From Actinophytocola sp049647105 (GTDB taxonomy: Bacteria > Actinomycetota > Actinomycetes > Mycobacteriales > Pseudonocardiaceae): a DNA stretch of 64,000 nt. The stretch spans positions 35,733 to 99,732 of the forward strand of contig NZ_JBARWZ010000121.1 in the NCBI RefSeq assembly GCF_049647105.1. The letters are read 5' to 3'. Positions within the stretch are counted from its first letter, which is position 1. Every line of letters begins with the position of its first letter. A program made the translations under genes and the position numbers. The notes under the pieces were generated by a model that did no database searches, was not told the DNA's origin, and was given only the letters and a program-made list of their open reading frames with translations. This document shows positions 36,055 through 44,532 of the stretch, one piece after another.

Positions 36055-36906
36055 TCAGGCGGCCTTGGCAACCGCCTCGAACTCGTCGTCCGTCAACTCG
36101 ATCTCGGCGGCCGCGACGTTCTCCTCCAGGTGCGCCACACTCGATGTCCCCGGGATCGGCAACATCACCGGCGACCGGCGCAACAACCACGCCAACGCCA
36201 ACTGCGACGGCGAAGCCGAGTGCCGCGCCGCCATCGAGGCCAGCGGCCCGCGATCGCTCGCCAGTTTCCCGGTCGCCAGCGGATCCCACGGAACGAACCC
36301 GATGTTCCCCGCCTCGCAGAACTCCAGGACGTCCTCCGCGTGCCGGCTGGCCACGTTGTACCGGTTCTGCACCGACACGATCCGCGCCGTCCGCGCCGCC
36401 TCTTCGATGTCGGCCACCGACACCTCCGACAAGCCGATGTGCCGGATCTTGCCCTCGGACTGCAGCTCCGCGAGCTCACCGACCTGATCCGCGACGGGCA
36501 CCGTCGGGTCGATGCGGTGCAACTGCAGCAGATCGATGCGCTCCACCCCCAGGTGCCGCAACGACAGCTCGACCTGCTGCCGCAGGTACTCCGGCCGCCC
36601 GAGCGCCGTCCACTGGTGCGGCCCCTGCCGCGTGAACCCGGCCTTCGTCGCCACGTACATCCCGTCATACGGGCGCAGTGCCTCGCGGATCAGCAACTCG
36701 GCCACGAACGGCCCGTAGGAATCCGCCGTGTCGATGAAGTTGACCCCCAGCTCCACGGCCCGGCGCAGCACCCGCACCGCCTCCGCCGGATCGTCGGGCT
36801 CACCCCACACGCCATACCCCGTGAGCCGCATCGACCCGTAACCAAGACGCACGACGGGCAGATCGCCGCCGAGCTGGAAGGTGCCAGAAGCCGCCGCGTT
36901 CGTCAT
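36055..36906 (-). CDS. Aldo/keto reductase
   Basis: A 283-residue TIM-barrel oxidoreductase. The tetrad can be seen: Asp and Tyr in FIDTADSYGP (about residues 54-63), Lys in VATKAGF (about 88) and His in LLQLHRID (about 132). The NADP-binding tail LLRRSPVMLPIPGTSS is near 235. The sequence is closest in style to the YdbC/general stress aldo-keto reductases. It should reduce a carbonyl compound with NADPH; the substrate cannot be told. The ATG at 36906 precedes the conserved LPVVRLGYGSMRLTG block by 16 residues. Confidence 0.9.
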   Translation of the reverse strand: MTNAAASGTFQLGGDLPVVRLGYGSMRLTGYGVWGEPDDPAEAVRVLRRAVELGVNFIDTADSYGPFVAELLIREALRPYDGMYVATKAGFTRQGPHQWTALGRPEYLRQQVELSLRHLGVERIDLLQLHRIDPTVPVADQVGELAELQSEGKIRHIGLSEVSVADIEEAARTARIVSVQNRYNVASRHAEDVLEFCEAGNIGFVPWDPLATGKLASDRGPLASMAARHSASPSQLALAWLLRRSPVMLPIPGTSSVAHLEENVAAAEIELTDDEFEAVAKAA

Positions 36907-36956
36907 GCCACCAACCCTAGGACGCCGCCGCCACCCTCGCCCACACACGAACCGAG

Positions 36957-36984
36957 TTGTCCACAGCCGCACCGGTTATCCACA
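36957..36984 (+). promoter_or_regulatory. Two DnaA-box-like nonamers
   Basis: TTGTCCACA (36957-36965) and TTATCCACA (36976-36984) stand in the same orientation, ten bases apart, between the aldo/keto reductase and the LLM flavoprotein genes. Both are full matches to the DnaA-box consensus TT(A/G)TCCACA. A third copy, TTGTCCACA, is at 38235-38243 upstream of the GH13 gene. No dnaA, dnaN or AT-rich unwinding region is present, so this is not an origin. Confidence 0.45.
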
Positions 36985-37084
36985 GTCAAGATCGACAACG
37001 CGGAAATGTCAGTGCCAGCCGGTAGACTGGCATGGCGGGACGCCCCCGGGAACGGGTGGGGGTTGGCATCCGGGCGGTTTTGCG

Positions 37085-38086
37085 TCAGCGGGTCAGGGTT
37101 GGGGCCACTTTTTCCGCTACCAGTTCGAACGAGTGGGTGCGGTCCGCGAGGTCGTAGACCATTGTCGTCAGCATCAGTTCGTTCGCGCCCGTGCGTGCGA
37201 GCAGGTCCTGCAACTGCCGTTGCACCGTCTCCGGGGAGCCGACCGCCTGGTCGCGCCACCGGTCCTCGATGAACGCCTGCTCCAGCTCGCTGTACGGGTA
37301 CGCGGCCGCCTCCTCCGGCGGCACCAGTGCCTCCGGCTTGCCCGTGCGCAGCTTCAGGAACGCCAGCGCCGACGGGCCCGCGAGCCAGTGCGCCTTCTCG
37401 TCGGTGTCCGCGCAGACGACGTTCACCGCGACCTTCGCGTACGGCTCCGGCAGCCACCGCGACGGGCGGAAGTTCTCCCGGTACAGGTCGAGCGCGGGCA
37501 CGGTGTTGGCGGAGCTGAAGTGGTGCGCGAAAGAGAACGGCAGTCCCAGCATCCCCGCCAGCTGCGCCGAGAACCCGCTGGACCCGAGCAGCCAGATCGC
37601 GGGTTCGTTGCCCCGGCCCGGCACCGCCTGGATGAGGTCGTTGTCGCCCTGGAAGTAGCCGATCAGGTCGGACAGCTCCTGCGGGAACCCCTCCGCGGAC
37701 AGCCCCGCCATCGTGCGGCGCAGCGCCAACGCGGTCCGCTGGTCGGTGCCGGGCGCGCGGCCGATGCCCAGGTCGATACGCCCGGGGTGCAGCGCCTCCA
37801 GCGTCCCGAACTGCTCGGCCACCACGAGCGGCGCGTGGTTGGGCAACATCACACCGCCGGACCCGACGCGGATGGTCGACGTCACCGCCGCGAGGTGCGC
37901 GATCAGCACCGCAGGCGACGAGCTGGCGATCGACGGCATGTTGTGGTGCTCGGCGACCCAGATCCGCCGAAACCCGAGTTCTTCGACGCGTCTGGCCAGC
38001 TCAGCGGTGTTGTGCAGCGCCTCGGTCGCGGTGGCGTCCCGGGCAGCGGGGGCGAGTTCGAGCACGGAAAGCGGTACCGGAGTCAC
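37085..38086 (-). CDS. LLM-class flavin-dependent oxidoreductase (luciferase-like)
   Basis: A 333-residue protein with the bacterial luciferase TIM-barrel fold. It shows FRRIWVAEHHNMPSIASSSPAVLIAHLAAVTSTIRVGSGGVML near residues 42-85, then GRIDLGIGRAPGTD and the long middle insert with WLLGSSGFSAQLAG. These match the MsnO8/alkanal monooxygenase-like group in which the cofactor is FMN or F420. The GTG at 38086 is used; a TTG four codons upstream is weaker. Substrate unknown. Confidence 0.88.
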   Translation of the reverse strand: MTPVPLSVLELAPAARDATATEALHNTAELARRVEELGFRRIWVAEHHNMPSIASSSPAVLIAHLAAVTSTIRVGSGGVMLPNHAPLVVAEQFGTLEALHPGRIDLGIGRAPGTDQRTALALRRTMAGLSAEGFPQELSDLIGYFQGDNDLIQAVPGRGNEPAIWLLGSSGFSAQLAGMLGLPFSFAHHFSSANTVPALDLYRENFRPSRWLPEPYAKVAVNVVCADTDEKAHWLAGPSALAFLKLRTGKPEALVPPEEAAAYPYSELEQAFIEDRWRDQAVGSPETVQRQLQDLLARTGANELMLTTMVYDLADRTHSFELVAEKVAPTLTR

Positions 38087-38346
38087 GTCGCACCACAACC
38101 CGCGCGAACGCTGGTTTCTTCCCGGCGCTGGTCACCGCGCCCACCGAACGAAAGTCCCATTCGCACGCCCCAGGGGGTCCCCCGGTTTCGACGCTACCAG
38201 CGGGCACCGACAGTTCCGGGCGGGTCGCGGGTGGTTGTCCACAGGGGATTTCGGCCCAGCGCTCGATTTAGTCTGGTTGGCGCTCGCTGGGAGGGTCCGA
38301 ACACGGTTATCGTTCCCCGCCGGGACGATCCCTATGGAGGGCCACC

Positions 38347-41085
38347 ATGTCTGTCCGTCGCGCCGCGGTGGCGCTGCTGGTTCCGTTACTGATGGCCGGG
38401 TTGGCGACACCGGCCATCGCCGACCGTGATGCCCGAGACGGTGGGCCGCAGGCACATCACTCGCTGCGCGGGCCGGTCACCGACGAGAATTTCTACTTCG
38501 TGATGGCCGACCGGTTCGCCAACGGCGACACCGGCAACGACCGCGGCGGGCTCGGCGACGATCCGCTGGTCTCGGGCTTCGACCCGGCCAAGAAGGGCTT
38601 CTACAACGGCGGCGACCTCGCCGGGCTGCGCGGCAAGCTCGACTACATCCAGGACCTCGGCACCACCTCGATCTGGCTCACCCCCAGCTTCAAGAACAAG
38701 GCGGTGCAGCTCGAGGACGGCCCGTCCGCCGGCTACCACGGTTACTGGATCACCGACTTCACCCAGATCGACCCGCACCTCGGCACGAACGACGACCTCG
38801 CCGCCCTCATCGACGACGCGCACGGGCGCGGCATGAAGGTCTACTTCGACATCATCACCAACCACACCGCCGACGTCATCGGCTACGAGGAGGGCGCGCG
38901 GAAGGCGTACACGCCGAAGGACGCCTCGCCCTACACGACCGCCGACGGCACCGTGTTCGACGACCGCGACCACGCGGGCGGGGACGACTTCCCTGCACTC
39001 GACCCGGCGACGTCCTTCCCGTACACGCCGGTGCTCGATCCCGCCGAGCAGAACCTGAAGGTCCCGACCTGGCTGAACGACGTCACGCTCTACCACAACC
39101 GCGGTGACACCACGTTCGTCGGCGAGGACTCCCAGTACGGCGACTTCTTCGGCCTCGACGACCTGTTCACCGAGAACCCGCGCGTGGTCGACGGCATGGT
39201 CGAGATCTACCAGCGCTGGATCAAGGATTTCGGGATCGACGGCTTCCGCATCGACACGATGAAGCACGTCGACGACGCGTTCTGGCAGCAGTTCGGGCCC
39301 CGCGTCCTCAAGTACGCCCAGCAGCACGGCAAGCGCGAGTTCTTCATGTTCGGCGAGGTATTCGACACCACGAAGAGCTACACGTCGCACTTCACGACGA
39401 CCGACACGATGCAGTCCGTGCTGGACTTCCCGTTCCAGGACGCGGCACGCGAGTTCGCCGCCAGCGGCGCGCCGACCGACAACCTCGCCACGTTCTTCGC
39501 CGACGACGACTGGTACACCGACGCCGACTCCAACGTCTACGAGCTGCCGACGTTCCTCGGCAACCACGACATGGGCCGCTTCGGTGGGTTCGTCGTCGCC
39601 GACAACCCGGGCGCGGGCGACAACGAGTGGATGGCTCGTGACCGGCTCGGCCACGAGCTCATGTACTTCTCGCGCGGCAACCCGGTGATCTACTACGGCG
39701 ACGAGCAGGGCTTCACCGGCCCTGGCGGTGACCAGGACGCCCGGCAGACGCTGTTCGCCTCGCAGGTTCCCGAGTACCTCGACGACGACCTGCTGGGCAC
39801 GGACGCGACCCACGCGACCGACAACTACAACACCCGGCACCCGCTCTACCGCACGATCGCCGGCCTCGCGTCGGTGACCGAGCGGCACCCGGCGCTGCGC
39901 GACGGCGTGCACCAGAGCAGGCTGTCGTCGGCGTCCGCCGGTGTGTACGCGTTCTCGCGGATCGACCGCCGCCAGCAGCGCGAGTACGTGGTGGCGCTGA
40001 ACAACAGCGAGGCGCCGGTGACGGCGGCGGTCCCCACGTACACGACGAAGTCCAACTACAGCAAGGTGTACGGCACCGGCCCGGCGCACGCCAAGTCCGG
40101 GCGGGACGGCAAGCTGACGGTCACCGTGCCCGCACTGTCCACTATGGTCTACGCGCTCGACGGCCGGATCCCGCGCTCGCACCAGGCGCCGGCGATCTCG
40201 CTCAAGGCGCCGGCGCCCGCCGCGCAGGGCCGGGTGGAGATCGCCGCCGACGTGCGGGGATCGTCGCTCTACGAGGTGTCGTTCGAGGCGCGGGCGGCCG
40301 GTGGCCGGTGGCAGTCGATCGGTACCGACGACAACGCCCCCTACCGGGTCTTCCACGACACGACGGCGCTCGACGCGAACACGCCGGTCGAGTACCGCGC
40401 GGTGGTGCTGGACAACGGCGGGCACAAGCGGGCGAGCGGCACCGTCCTCGGCCGTGTGCCCGCGCCGAAGCTGACGATCGAGGCGCCTGCCGAGGATGGC
40501 GGCGTGCGTGGCACGGTCGAGGTGCGGGCGTCGGCGGACCCGGAGAAGGCGACACACGTGGTGTCGTTCGAGCGGAGCGTCGACGGTGGCCCGTGGACCG
40601 CGATCGGCAGCGACAGCACGTCCCCCGCGTACACGGTGTTCGACGACCTCGGCGCGCTGAACCTGGCGGCGGGCACCCCGGTCGCGTACCGGGCGACGCT
40701 GGGCGGGGCGCGGTCGGAGGTGCGGACCGTGCGGTACGCGGGGCCGCAACTCGAGGTGGCGACGCTGCGGTACCTGCGGCCTGCCGGTGACTACGGGCAG
40801 TGGGGCCTGCATCTGTGGGGCGATGGGATCGACCCTGCGGTGCTGGCGCAGGTGGCGTGGGACAAGCCGTGGCCGGCGACCAGGGTCGAGGACGGCTGGG
40901 CCGTGTACGAGATCCCGCTGGTGGACGACACCAAACCGGTGAACTTCATCATGCACCTGCCGAGTGGCGACGCCGTGCCGGACACCCGCGAACCCGGCGG
41001 CGACCGATCGTTCCGCCCGATCGACACCCCAGAGGTGTGGATCAAACAAGGCGACCCGGCGGTCTACACCAGCGAACCCCAGTAA
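38347..41085 (+). CDS. Secreted GH13 alpha-amylase/pullulanase-type enzyme
   Basis: A 912-residue secreted protein with a Sec signal peptide (residues 1-25, cleavage after PAIA). The GH13 barrel spans about 45-560, with nucleophile Asp303 in GFRID, acid/base Glu337 in FGEVFD and the third acid Asp408 in NHDMGRF. Two beta-sandwich segments follow (about 615-700 and 705-800, both with SFE-RxxxGGxWxxIG), then a C-terminal pullulanase-associated PUD-like domain (LRYLRPAGDYGQWGLHLWGDG, 805-910). It should degrade starch-, glycogen- or pullulan-type glucans outside the cell. GGAGG precedes the ATG by seven bases. Confidence 0.9.
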   Translation: MSVRRAAVALLVPLLMAGLATPAIADRDARDGGPQAHHSLRGPVTDENFYFVMADRFANGDTGNDRGGLGDDPLVSGFDPAKKGFYNGGDLAGLRGKLDYIQDLGTTSIWLTPSFKNKAVQLEDGPSAGYHGYWITDFTQIDPHLGTNDDLAALIDDAHGRGMKVYFDIITNHTADVIGYEEGARKAYTPKDASPYTTADGTVFDDRDHAGGDDFPALDPATSFPYTPVLDPAEQNLKVPTWLNDVTLYHNRGDTTFVGEDSQYGDFFGLDDLFTENPRVVDGMVEIYQRWIKDFGIDGFRIDTMKHVDDAFWQQFGPRVLKYAQQHGKREFFMFGEVFDTTKSYTSHFTTTDTMQSVLDFPFQDAAREFAASGAPTDNLATFFADDDWYTDADSNVYELPTFLGNHDMGRFGGFVVADNPGAGDNEWMARDRLGHELMYFSRGNPVIYYGDEQGFTGPGGDQDARQTLFASQVPEYLDDDLLGTDATHATDNYNTRHPLYRTIAGLASVTERHPALRDGVHQSRLSSASAGVYAFSRIDRRQQREYVVALNNSEAPVTAAVPTYTTKSNYSKVYGTGPAHAKSGRDGKLTVTVPALSTMVYALDGRIPRSHQAPAISLKAPAPAAQGRVEIAADVRGSSLYEVSFEARAAGGRWQSIGTDDNAPYRVFHDTTALDANTPVEYRAVVLDNGGHKRASGTVLGRVPAPKLTIEAPAEDGGVRGTVEVRASADPEKATHVVSFERSVDGGPWTAIGSDSTSPAYTVFDDLGALNLAAGTPVAYRATLGGARSEVRTVRYAGPQLEVATLRYLRPAGDYGQWGLHLWGDGIDPAVLAQVAWDKPWPATRVEDGWAVYEIPLVDDTKPVNFIMHLPSGDAVPDTREPGGDRSFRPIDTPEVWIKQGDPAVYTSEPQ

Positions 41086-41088
41086 CCA

Positions 41089-41180
41089 CCGCGAGTCCAA
41101 CCCGCACGACCCGCGAGTCCAACCGAAGACTCGCGGGTTCCCAACCGTGGACTCGCGGGTTCTGAACCGTGGACTCGCGG
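41089..41180. repeat. 22-bp repeat array A1 with terminator-like inversion
   Basis: Units sharing CGCGAGTC change orientation inside this array. The junction gives CCCGCGAGTC (41110-41119) and GACTCGCGGG (41128-41137), a perfect 10-bp stem with an 8-base loop. Three more units read as ACTCGCGGGTTCxxAACCG. It lies between the 3' ends of two convergent genes, so a two-way terminator role is plausible. The same units form larger arrays at 54519-54848 and 55839-56001. Confidence 0.75.
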
Positions 41181-41203
41181 GGGTGTGGGCGAGGAGGGTG
41201 GGG

Positions 41204-41389
41204 TCAGGCGGCTTGGGGGGTGGCTGGGGCGTTGTGGTGTGTTGCGTGGTTGGGGCGGTGGCGCTGCCACCAGGACTGGTGTGTGTGCAGTGCCGCGCGG
41301 CGGTGGGCCAGGGTGGTCTTTGGGTCTCCTACGGCTCGTTCGACCCGGTAGTCCATCTCCGCCCGTAGCGCCTCGGGTGCCCAGTTCAT
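41204..41389 (-). CDS. Small conserved-looking protein
   Basis: A 61-residue protein starting MNWAPEALRAEMDYRVERAVGDPKT, with GAGGAG nine bases before the ATG. The pattern of a short protein that begins (M)N-x(3)-LRAE(M/I)DYRxER is one I associate with small actinobacterial proteins of unknown role, often rich in His, Arg and Trp at the C-terminus, as here (HTHQSWWQRHRPNHATHH). No function can be assigned. It is convergent with the GH13 gene across repeat array A1. Confidence 0.55.
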   Translation of the reverse strand: MNWAPEALRAEMDYRVERAVGDPKTTLAHRRAALHTHQSWWQRHRPNHATHHNAPATPQAA

Positions 41390-41514
41390 CTCGTCTCCTC
41401 GTCCGGTGTTCGTGCTGACAACGAGAAGATTCGTCCTGAGGCGGGCGGCCCGGCATCGGGCGATCGCCTACTACCCACCTCAGGCGGGCGGGTAAGGGCA
41501 CCTCCTTACCTCCC

Positions 41515-42306
41515 TTACCCCAGGAAGAACGCCCTCAGCACCGGTGCGAGGGCCTTGGGCTTCACCAGGTGGGTCTGCCCCGGCACGGTCTCGTGCCGCG
41601 CGTTCGGCAGCACCGCCGCGAGTGCCGCCGCACCGTTGCGCAGGTACTCCGGGCTCTTGCCGCCGTCCGCCACCAGCGTGGGCATCGTCGCGGTCGTCCA
41701 GCGGTCGGCTGGCAGCGGACGGCCCTGCCGCAGGCCCGCCAGCAGCGCCAGGTCGTCCGGCAGCGTGTGCGCGACGCCCGTCAGCTTCTTCCACACCGGT
41801 GCCAGCCGCATCATCATGATTCCTAAACCCGGCACGTCGACCGATTTCATGAACGCTTTCACCGCGTCACCACGACGGTTTTCCGAAATCAGCGCACGCA
41901 TTTCCGGCAGCGCCGACTCGGGCGCCGGCGCGTGGGTGCCGTCGACGATCAGCGGCGGTTCGTACATCGCGAGTTTCGTGGTGCCGACCCCCGCGCTCGC
42001 GGCTTCCAGGGCCAGCATCGCACCCGACGACGCGCCGAACAGGTACGCGGCGCCGCCCGCCTCCTTGATGATCGCTTCGAGGTCCTCGATCTCGCGTTCC
42101 GGCGTGCACTCGGCGACCGCGGTCTCGCCGCGACCTCGGCGGTCGTAGGTGTACACCGTGAAGTCCCCGGCCAGCTCGGCGGCCAGCGGGCGGGACGGGC
42201 CGGAGTCGCGGTAGCACATCGCACCGTCCACGATCACCAGCGGCGGGCCGTCACCGGACACCTCGTACGCGATCGCGGTGCCATCCGCGGAAATCGCCGG
42301 TCTCAT
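41515..42306 (-). CDS. Alpha/beta hydrolase
   Basis: A 263-residue alpha/beta hydrolase. The nucleophile elbow is LFGASSGAMLALEAA (Ser at about 92), the oxyanion region is PPLVIVDGAMC and the catalytic His is in VPGQTHLVKPKAL near the C-terminus; an acid in PTLVADGGKSPEY is the likely third member. It starts by ATGA overlap with the stop of the SRPBCC gene and is the last gene of the ArsR operon. Substrate unknown. Related operons couple an ArsR regulator, an SRPBCC protein and a hydrolase. Confidence 0.87.
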   Translation of the reverse strand: MRPAISADGTAIAYEVSGDGPPLVIVDGAMCYRDSGPSRPLAAELAGDFTVYTYDRRGRGETAVAECTPEREIEDLEAIIKEAGGAAYLFGASSGAMLALEAASAGVGTTKLAMYEPPLIVDGTHAPAPESALPEMRALISENRRGDAVKAFMKSVDVPGLGIMMMRLAPVWKKLTGVAHTLPDDLALLAGLRQGRPLPADRWTTATMPTLVADGGKSPEYLRNGAAALAAVLPNARHETVPGQTHLVKPKALAPVLRAFFLG

Positions 42307-43028
42307 GTCAGATCCTTCGCGTTCAACCAGGCCACCCAGGCCTGCTCGGTGATTTCCGATGAAATGTCGGAGAAAATGTGGTGGCAGGCCATCACCGGCC
42401 CGCGGAAACCACGCAGGAATCGGTAGATCGCGTCGTCGGCGCGAATACCGATCGCGTCGGCGTTCTCGAAGTAGACGACGCCATCGACCGGCGGGAGACC
42501 CTCGGGTGCGAACCGCACCCGGTCGCCGTCCTGGCCGATCGCGGCGACGAGCCTCGCGCGGGTGCTCGGCCAGTCGGTGATCATCGGGCCGAACGCCGTG
42601 ACCGGTGTCGCGACGCGCCCGGCGAAGTGGTTGAGGTAGGTGACGAGCGTGCGCCGGAACAACTCGTTGCCCGTGGTCATCGCCTCGAACTCGTCGGCCC
42701 AGTCGTCGCCGGGCAGGAAGCCGCTGTTGGCGACGCGCAGGACGGTGCTGCCATGGTCGCGGCCCTCGATGAGGAACTCCAAGGCCATGAACCGGCCGTC
42801 CGGCGCGGGTCCAGCACCGTACGCGAGCCGTGCGCCCGGCTCCCACGCGGTGACCGTGAACTCCGGCGTGTACCCGCCGAACGCCTGCCGCACGGTCTGC
42901 CCGGGGTCGACCTCGTTGCGGCCCATGAACCAGGAGTCGATGCCGGGGCCGGTCGCGATCGCCGCCCACACCTCGTCGGGCGTGGCGTCGACGTGCAACT
43001 CGTCGGCCGAGGAGAACTCGTGCCCCAT
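42303..43028 (-). CDS. SRPBCC/AHSA1-family protein
   Basis: A 241-residue protein with an N-terminal START/Bet v1-like domain. HVDATPDEVWAAIATGPGIDSWFMGRNEVDPG is the standard opening of the AHSA1 group, and GSTVLRVANSGFLPGDDW with LVTYLNHFAG forms the closing strand and helix. The C-terminal 90 residues add a second region (VRFAPEGLPPVDGVVYF). The fold binds small hydrophobic ligands; the ligand here is unknown. Both ends overlap neighbours by ATGA, so it is translationally coupled to ArsR and the hydrolase. Confidence 0.86.
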   Translation of the reverse strand: MGHEFSSADELHVDATPDEVWAAIATGPGIDSWFMGRNEVDPGQTVRQAFGGYTPEFTVTAWEPGARLAYGAGPAPDGRFMALEFLIEGRDHGSTVLRVANSGFLPGDDWADEFEAMTTGNELFRRTLVTYLNHFAGRVATPVTAFGPMITDWPSTRARLVAAIGQDGDRVRFAPEGLPPVDGVVYFENADAIGIRADDAIYRFLRGFRGPVMACHHIFSDISSEITEQAWVAWLNAKDLT

Positions 43029-43615
43029 CACGAACCCCCGTCCGCGCTCGGGTGGATGGCGACGATCATGCGGTGTTTGCGCCCGCCCACGGCCGACTCG
43101 TCGTGGTACTTGCCGATGAGGCCGGTGACCGCGGTGGCCAGCTCCTCGGCGAACGCGGCGCGATCCTCCGCGCGTGCGAACCGGATCTCGCCCTCGACGG
43201 CGAACGTCGCGATCCGCTTCCTGGCCTTGTCGGCGCCGGTGATCAGCGAGCCGACATCCTTGACAAGGCGCGCCGCGAGCGCGAGCAGCCAGCGGGCCGA
43301 CAGCCGGTCGGTGGACCGGTCCGGGTCGGGCGCGACGGCCGCGAGCGCGGCGGGCGAGATGACGTACGAGGCGGCGGTGGCGCGCAGGATCCGCTCGGTC
43401 ACGTTCCCCTTGCGCCGCTCCTCGACCAGCTCGACGAGTCCGTGCTTCTCGAGCGCGCGCAGGTGGTAGTTGACCTTCTGACGGGGCAACCCGATCCGCC
43501 CGGCGAGCGTGGTCGCCGACCCTGGCTCGGCCAGCGCCGCGAGCAGCCGCACCCGCATCGGATCGAGCGAGACCTCGGCGGCCGCCGGGTCCTCGATAAC
43601 CGCGATATCGAACAT
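43028..43615 (-). CDS. ArsR-like winged-helix regulator
   Basis: A 195-residue protein. The first 90 residues form an ArsR-type winged helix (LDPMRVRLLAALAEPGSATTLAGRIGLPRQKVNYHLRALEKHGLVELVEERRKGN). No metal-binding Cys group is present, so it is not a metal sensor. The C-terminal half resembles the effector region found in ArsR proteins paired with SRPBCC genes. It heads an operon with the two genes behind it and has a highly symmetric operator 16 bases before its start, so it is almost certainly autoregulated. Confidence 0.87.
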   Translation of the reverse strand: MFDIAVIEDPAAAEVSLDPMRVRLLAALAEPGSATTLAGRIGLPRQKVNYHLRALEKHGLVELVEERRKGNVTERILRATAASYVISPAALAAVAPDPDRSTDRLSARWLLALAARLVKDVGSLITGADKARKRIATFAVEGEIRFARAEDRAAFAEELATAVTGLIGKYHDESAVGGRKHRMIVAIHPSADGGS

Positions 43616-43630
43616 GCGAGAACGATCCCA

Positions 43631-43668
43631 CCGACAACAATACTTGTCAAGACAACTCTCATTGTCGG
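43631..43668. promoter_or_regulatory. Double-dyad operator for the ArsR operon
   Basis: Four half-sites are arranged with exact symmetry about 43649.5: CCGACAA (43631-43637), TTGTC (43644-43648), GACAA (43651-43655) and TTGTCGG (43662-43668). The inner pair forms TTGTC-AA-GACAA and the outer pair CCGACAA...TTGTCGG. It lies 16 bases upstream of the ArsR ATG and would cover the promoter. Two dimers could bind side by side, or one dimer could bind alternative inner and outer sites. Confidence 0.75.
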
Positions 43669-43739
43669 CAGTACTCGTCCTGTGCCCGTGATTCTGTACC
43701 GAGGAGTTCCGAGCGGGAACCCGCGACTAGATTTCCGGC

Positions 43740-44216
43740 ATGGCGGGCAAGGGAACTCCGGCTATCGCGCTGCTGGTGAAGAAGAAGGTGGCGCACCAGG
43801 TGCACGAGTACGACCACGACCCGAGGTCGGCATCCTTCGGGCAGGAGGCGTCCGAGCTGCTCGGGCTGCCCGCCGAGCGGGTGTTCAAGACGCTCGTCGC
43901 CGAGGTCGACGGGAACCTCACCATCGGGGTGGTGCCGGTGGCCGGGCAGCTGGACCTCAAGGCGCTCGCGCAGGCCTCGAATGGCAAGAAGGCGAAGATG
44001 GCCGACATCGCGGCCGCCGAGCGGGCGACCGGGTACGTCGCGGGCGGCATCTCGCCACTGGGGCACCGCAAACGTTTGCCTGTGGTGGTCGACAGCTCGG
44101 CGCAGCAGTTCGACTCCATCTTCTGCAGCGGCGGAAGGCGGGGGCTGGAGATCGAGGTCGCGCCCGCCGACCTGATCGCGCTCGCCAAGGCCACCGTCGC
44201 CGCCATCAGCGCCTGA
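43740..44216 (+). CDS. ybaK: YbaK/EbsC-type aminoacyl-tRNA deacylase
   Basis: A 158-residue protein of the prolyl-tRNA editing family. The conserved ASFGQEASELLGLPAERVFKTLVAEVDG block carries the lysine that contacts tRNA (Lys in VFKTL, about residue 58), and TGYVAGGISPLGHRKRLPVVVDSSA is the family's glycine-rich substrate pocket. It should hydrolyse Cys mis-attached to tRNA-Pro. It is divergent from the ArsR operon. The ATG at 43740 gives the expected family length. Confidence 0.92.
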   Translation: MAGKGTPAIALLVKKKVAHQVHEYDHDPRSASFGQEASELLGLPAERVFKTLVAEVDGNLTIGVVPVAGQLDLKALAQASNGKKAKMADIAAAERATGYVAGGISPLGHRKRLPVVVDSSAQQFDSIFCSGGRRGLEIEVAPADLIALAKATVAAISA

Positions 44217-44253
44217 ACTGCGAACCCAGGTCCGATCGGCGAGGATCGGACTC

Positions 44254-44532
44254 ATGCGGTGCGTGGTTTTCGGGGCGACGGGATAGCCCGACCGACCAAA
44301 CCTCCTGCGCCTCCGCGCCGAAATGCGGGTGCCGGGCCGCGCGTGGCTCGAGCCGTCCGCGGAACGTGGCGAGAACGGAGGTTCGGTGTACCGCCAACGG
44401 GCGATCCTCGAGCCCCACGGGCTTGCCGGGCACGTGTACCGGAAGTCGATCGCGCCCTTCCACAACACCATCTTCGGCGGTATGGCACGCAACATCACGG
44501 GCGCCGCCGAACACGAGGAGACGACATCATGA
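44254..44532 (+). pseudogene. NAD-binding epimerase/DUF2867 gene with large internal deletion
   Basis: The frame opens with MRCVVFGATG, the start of an NAD(P)-binding Rossmann fold, and meets a stop at 44284. In the same frame it continues with LRLRAEMRVPGRAWLE...VYRQRAILEPHGLAGHVYRKSIAPFHNTIFGGMARNITG, the C-terminal DUF2867 region of such proteins. A full gene would need several hundred more codons between the two parts. The tail keeps an intact stop that overlaps the next start as ATGA. Confidence 0.75.

Noticed and set aside
36957..36984. Origin of replication
   Set aside because: Two DnaA boxes are present but there is no dnaA, dnaN, AT-rich unwinding element or larger box cluster.
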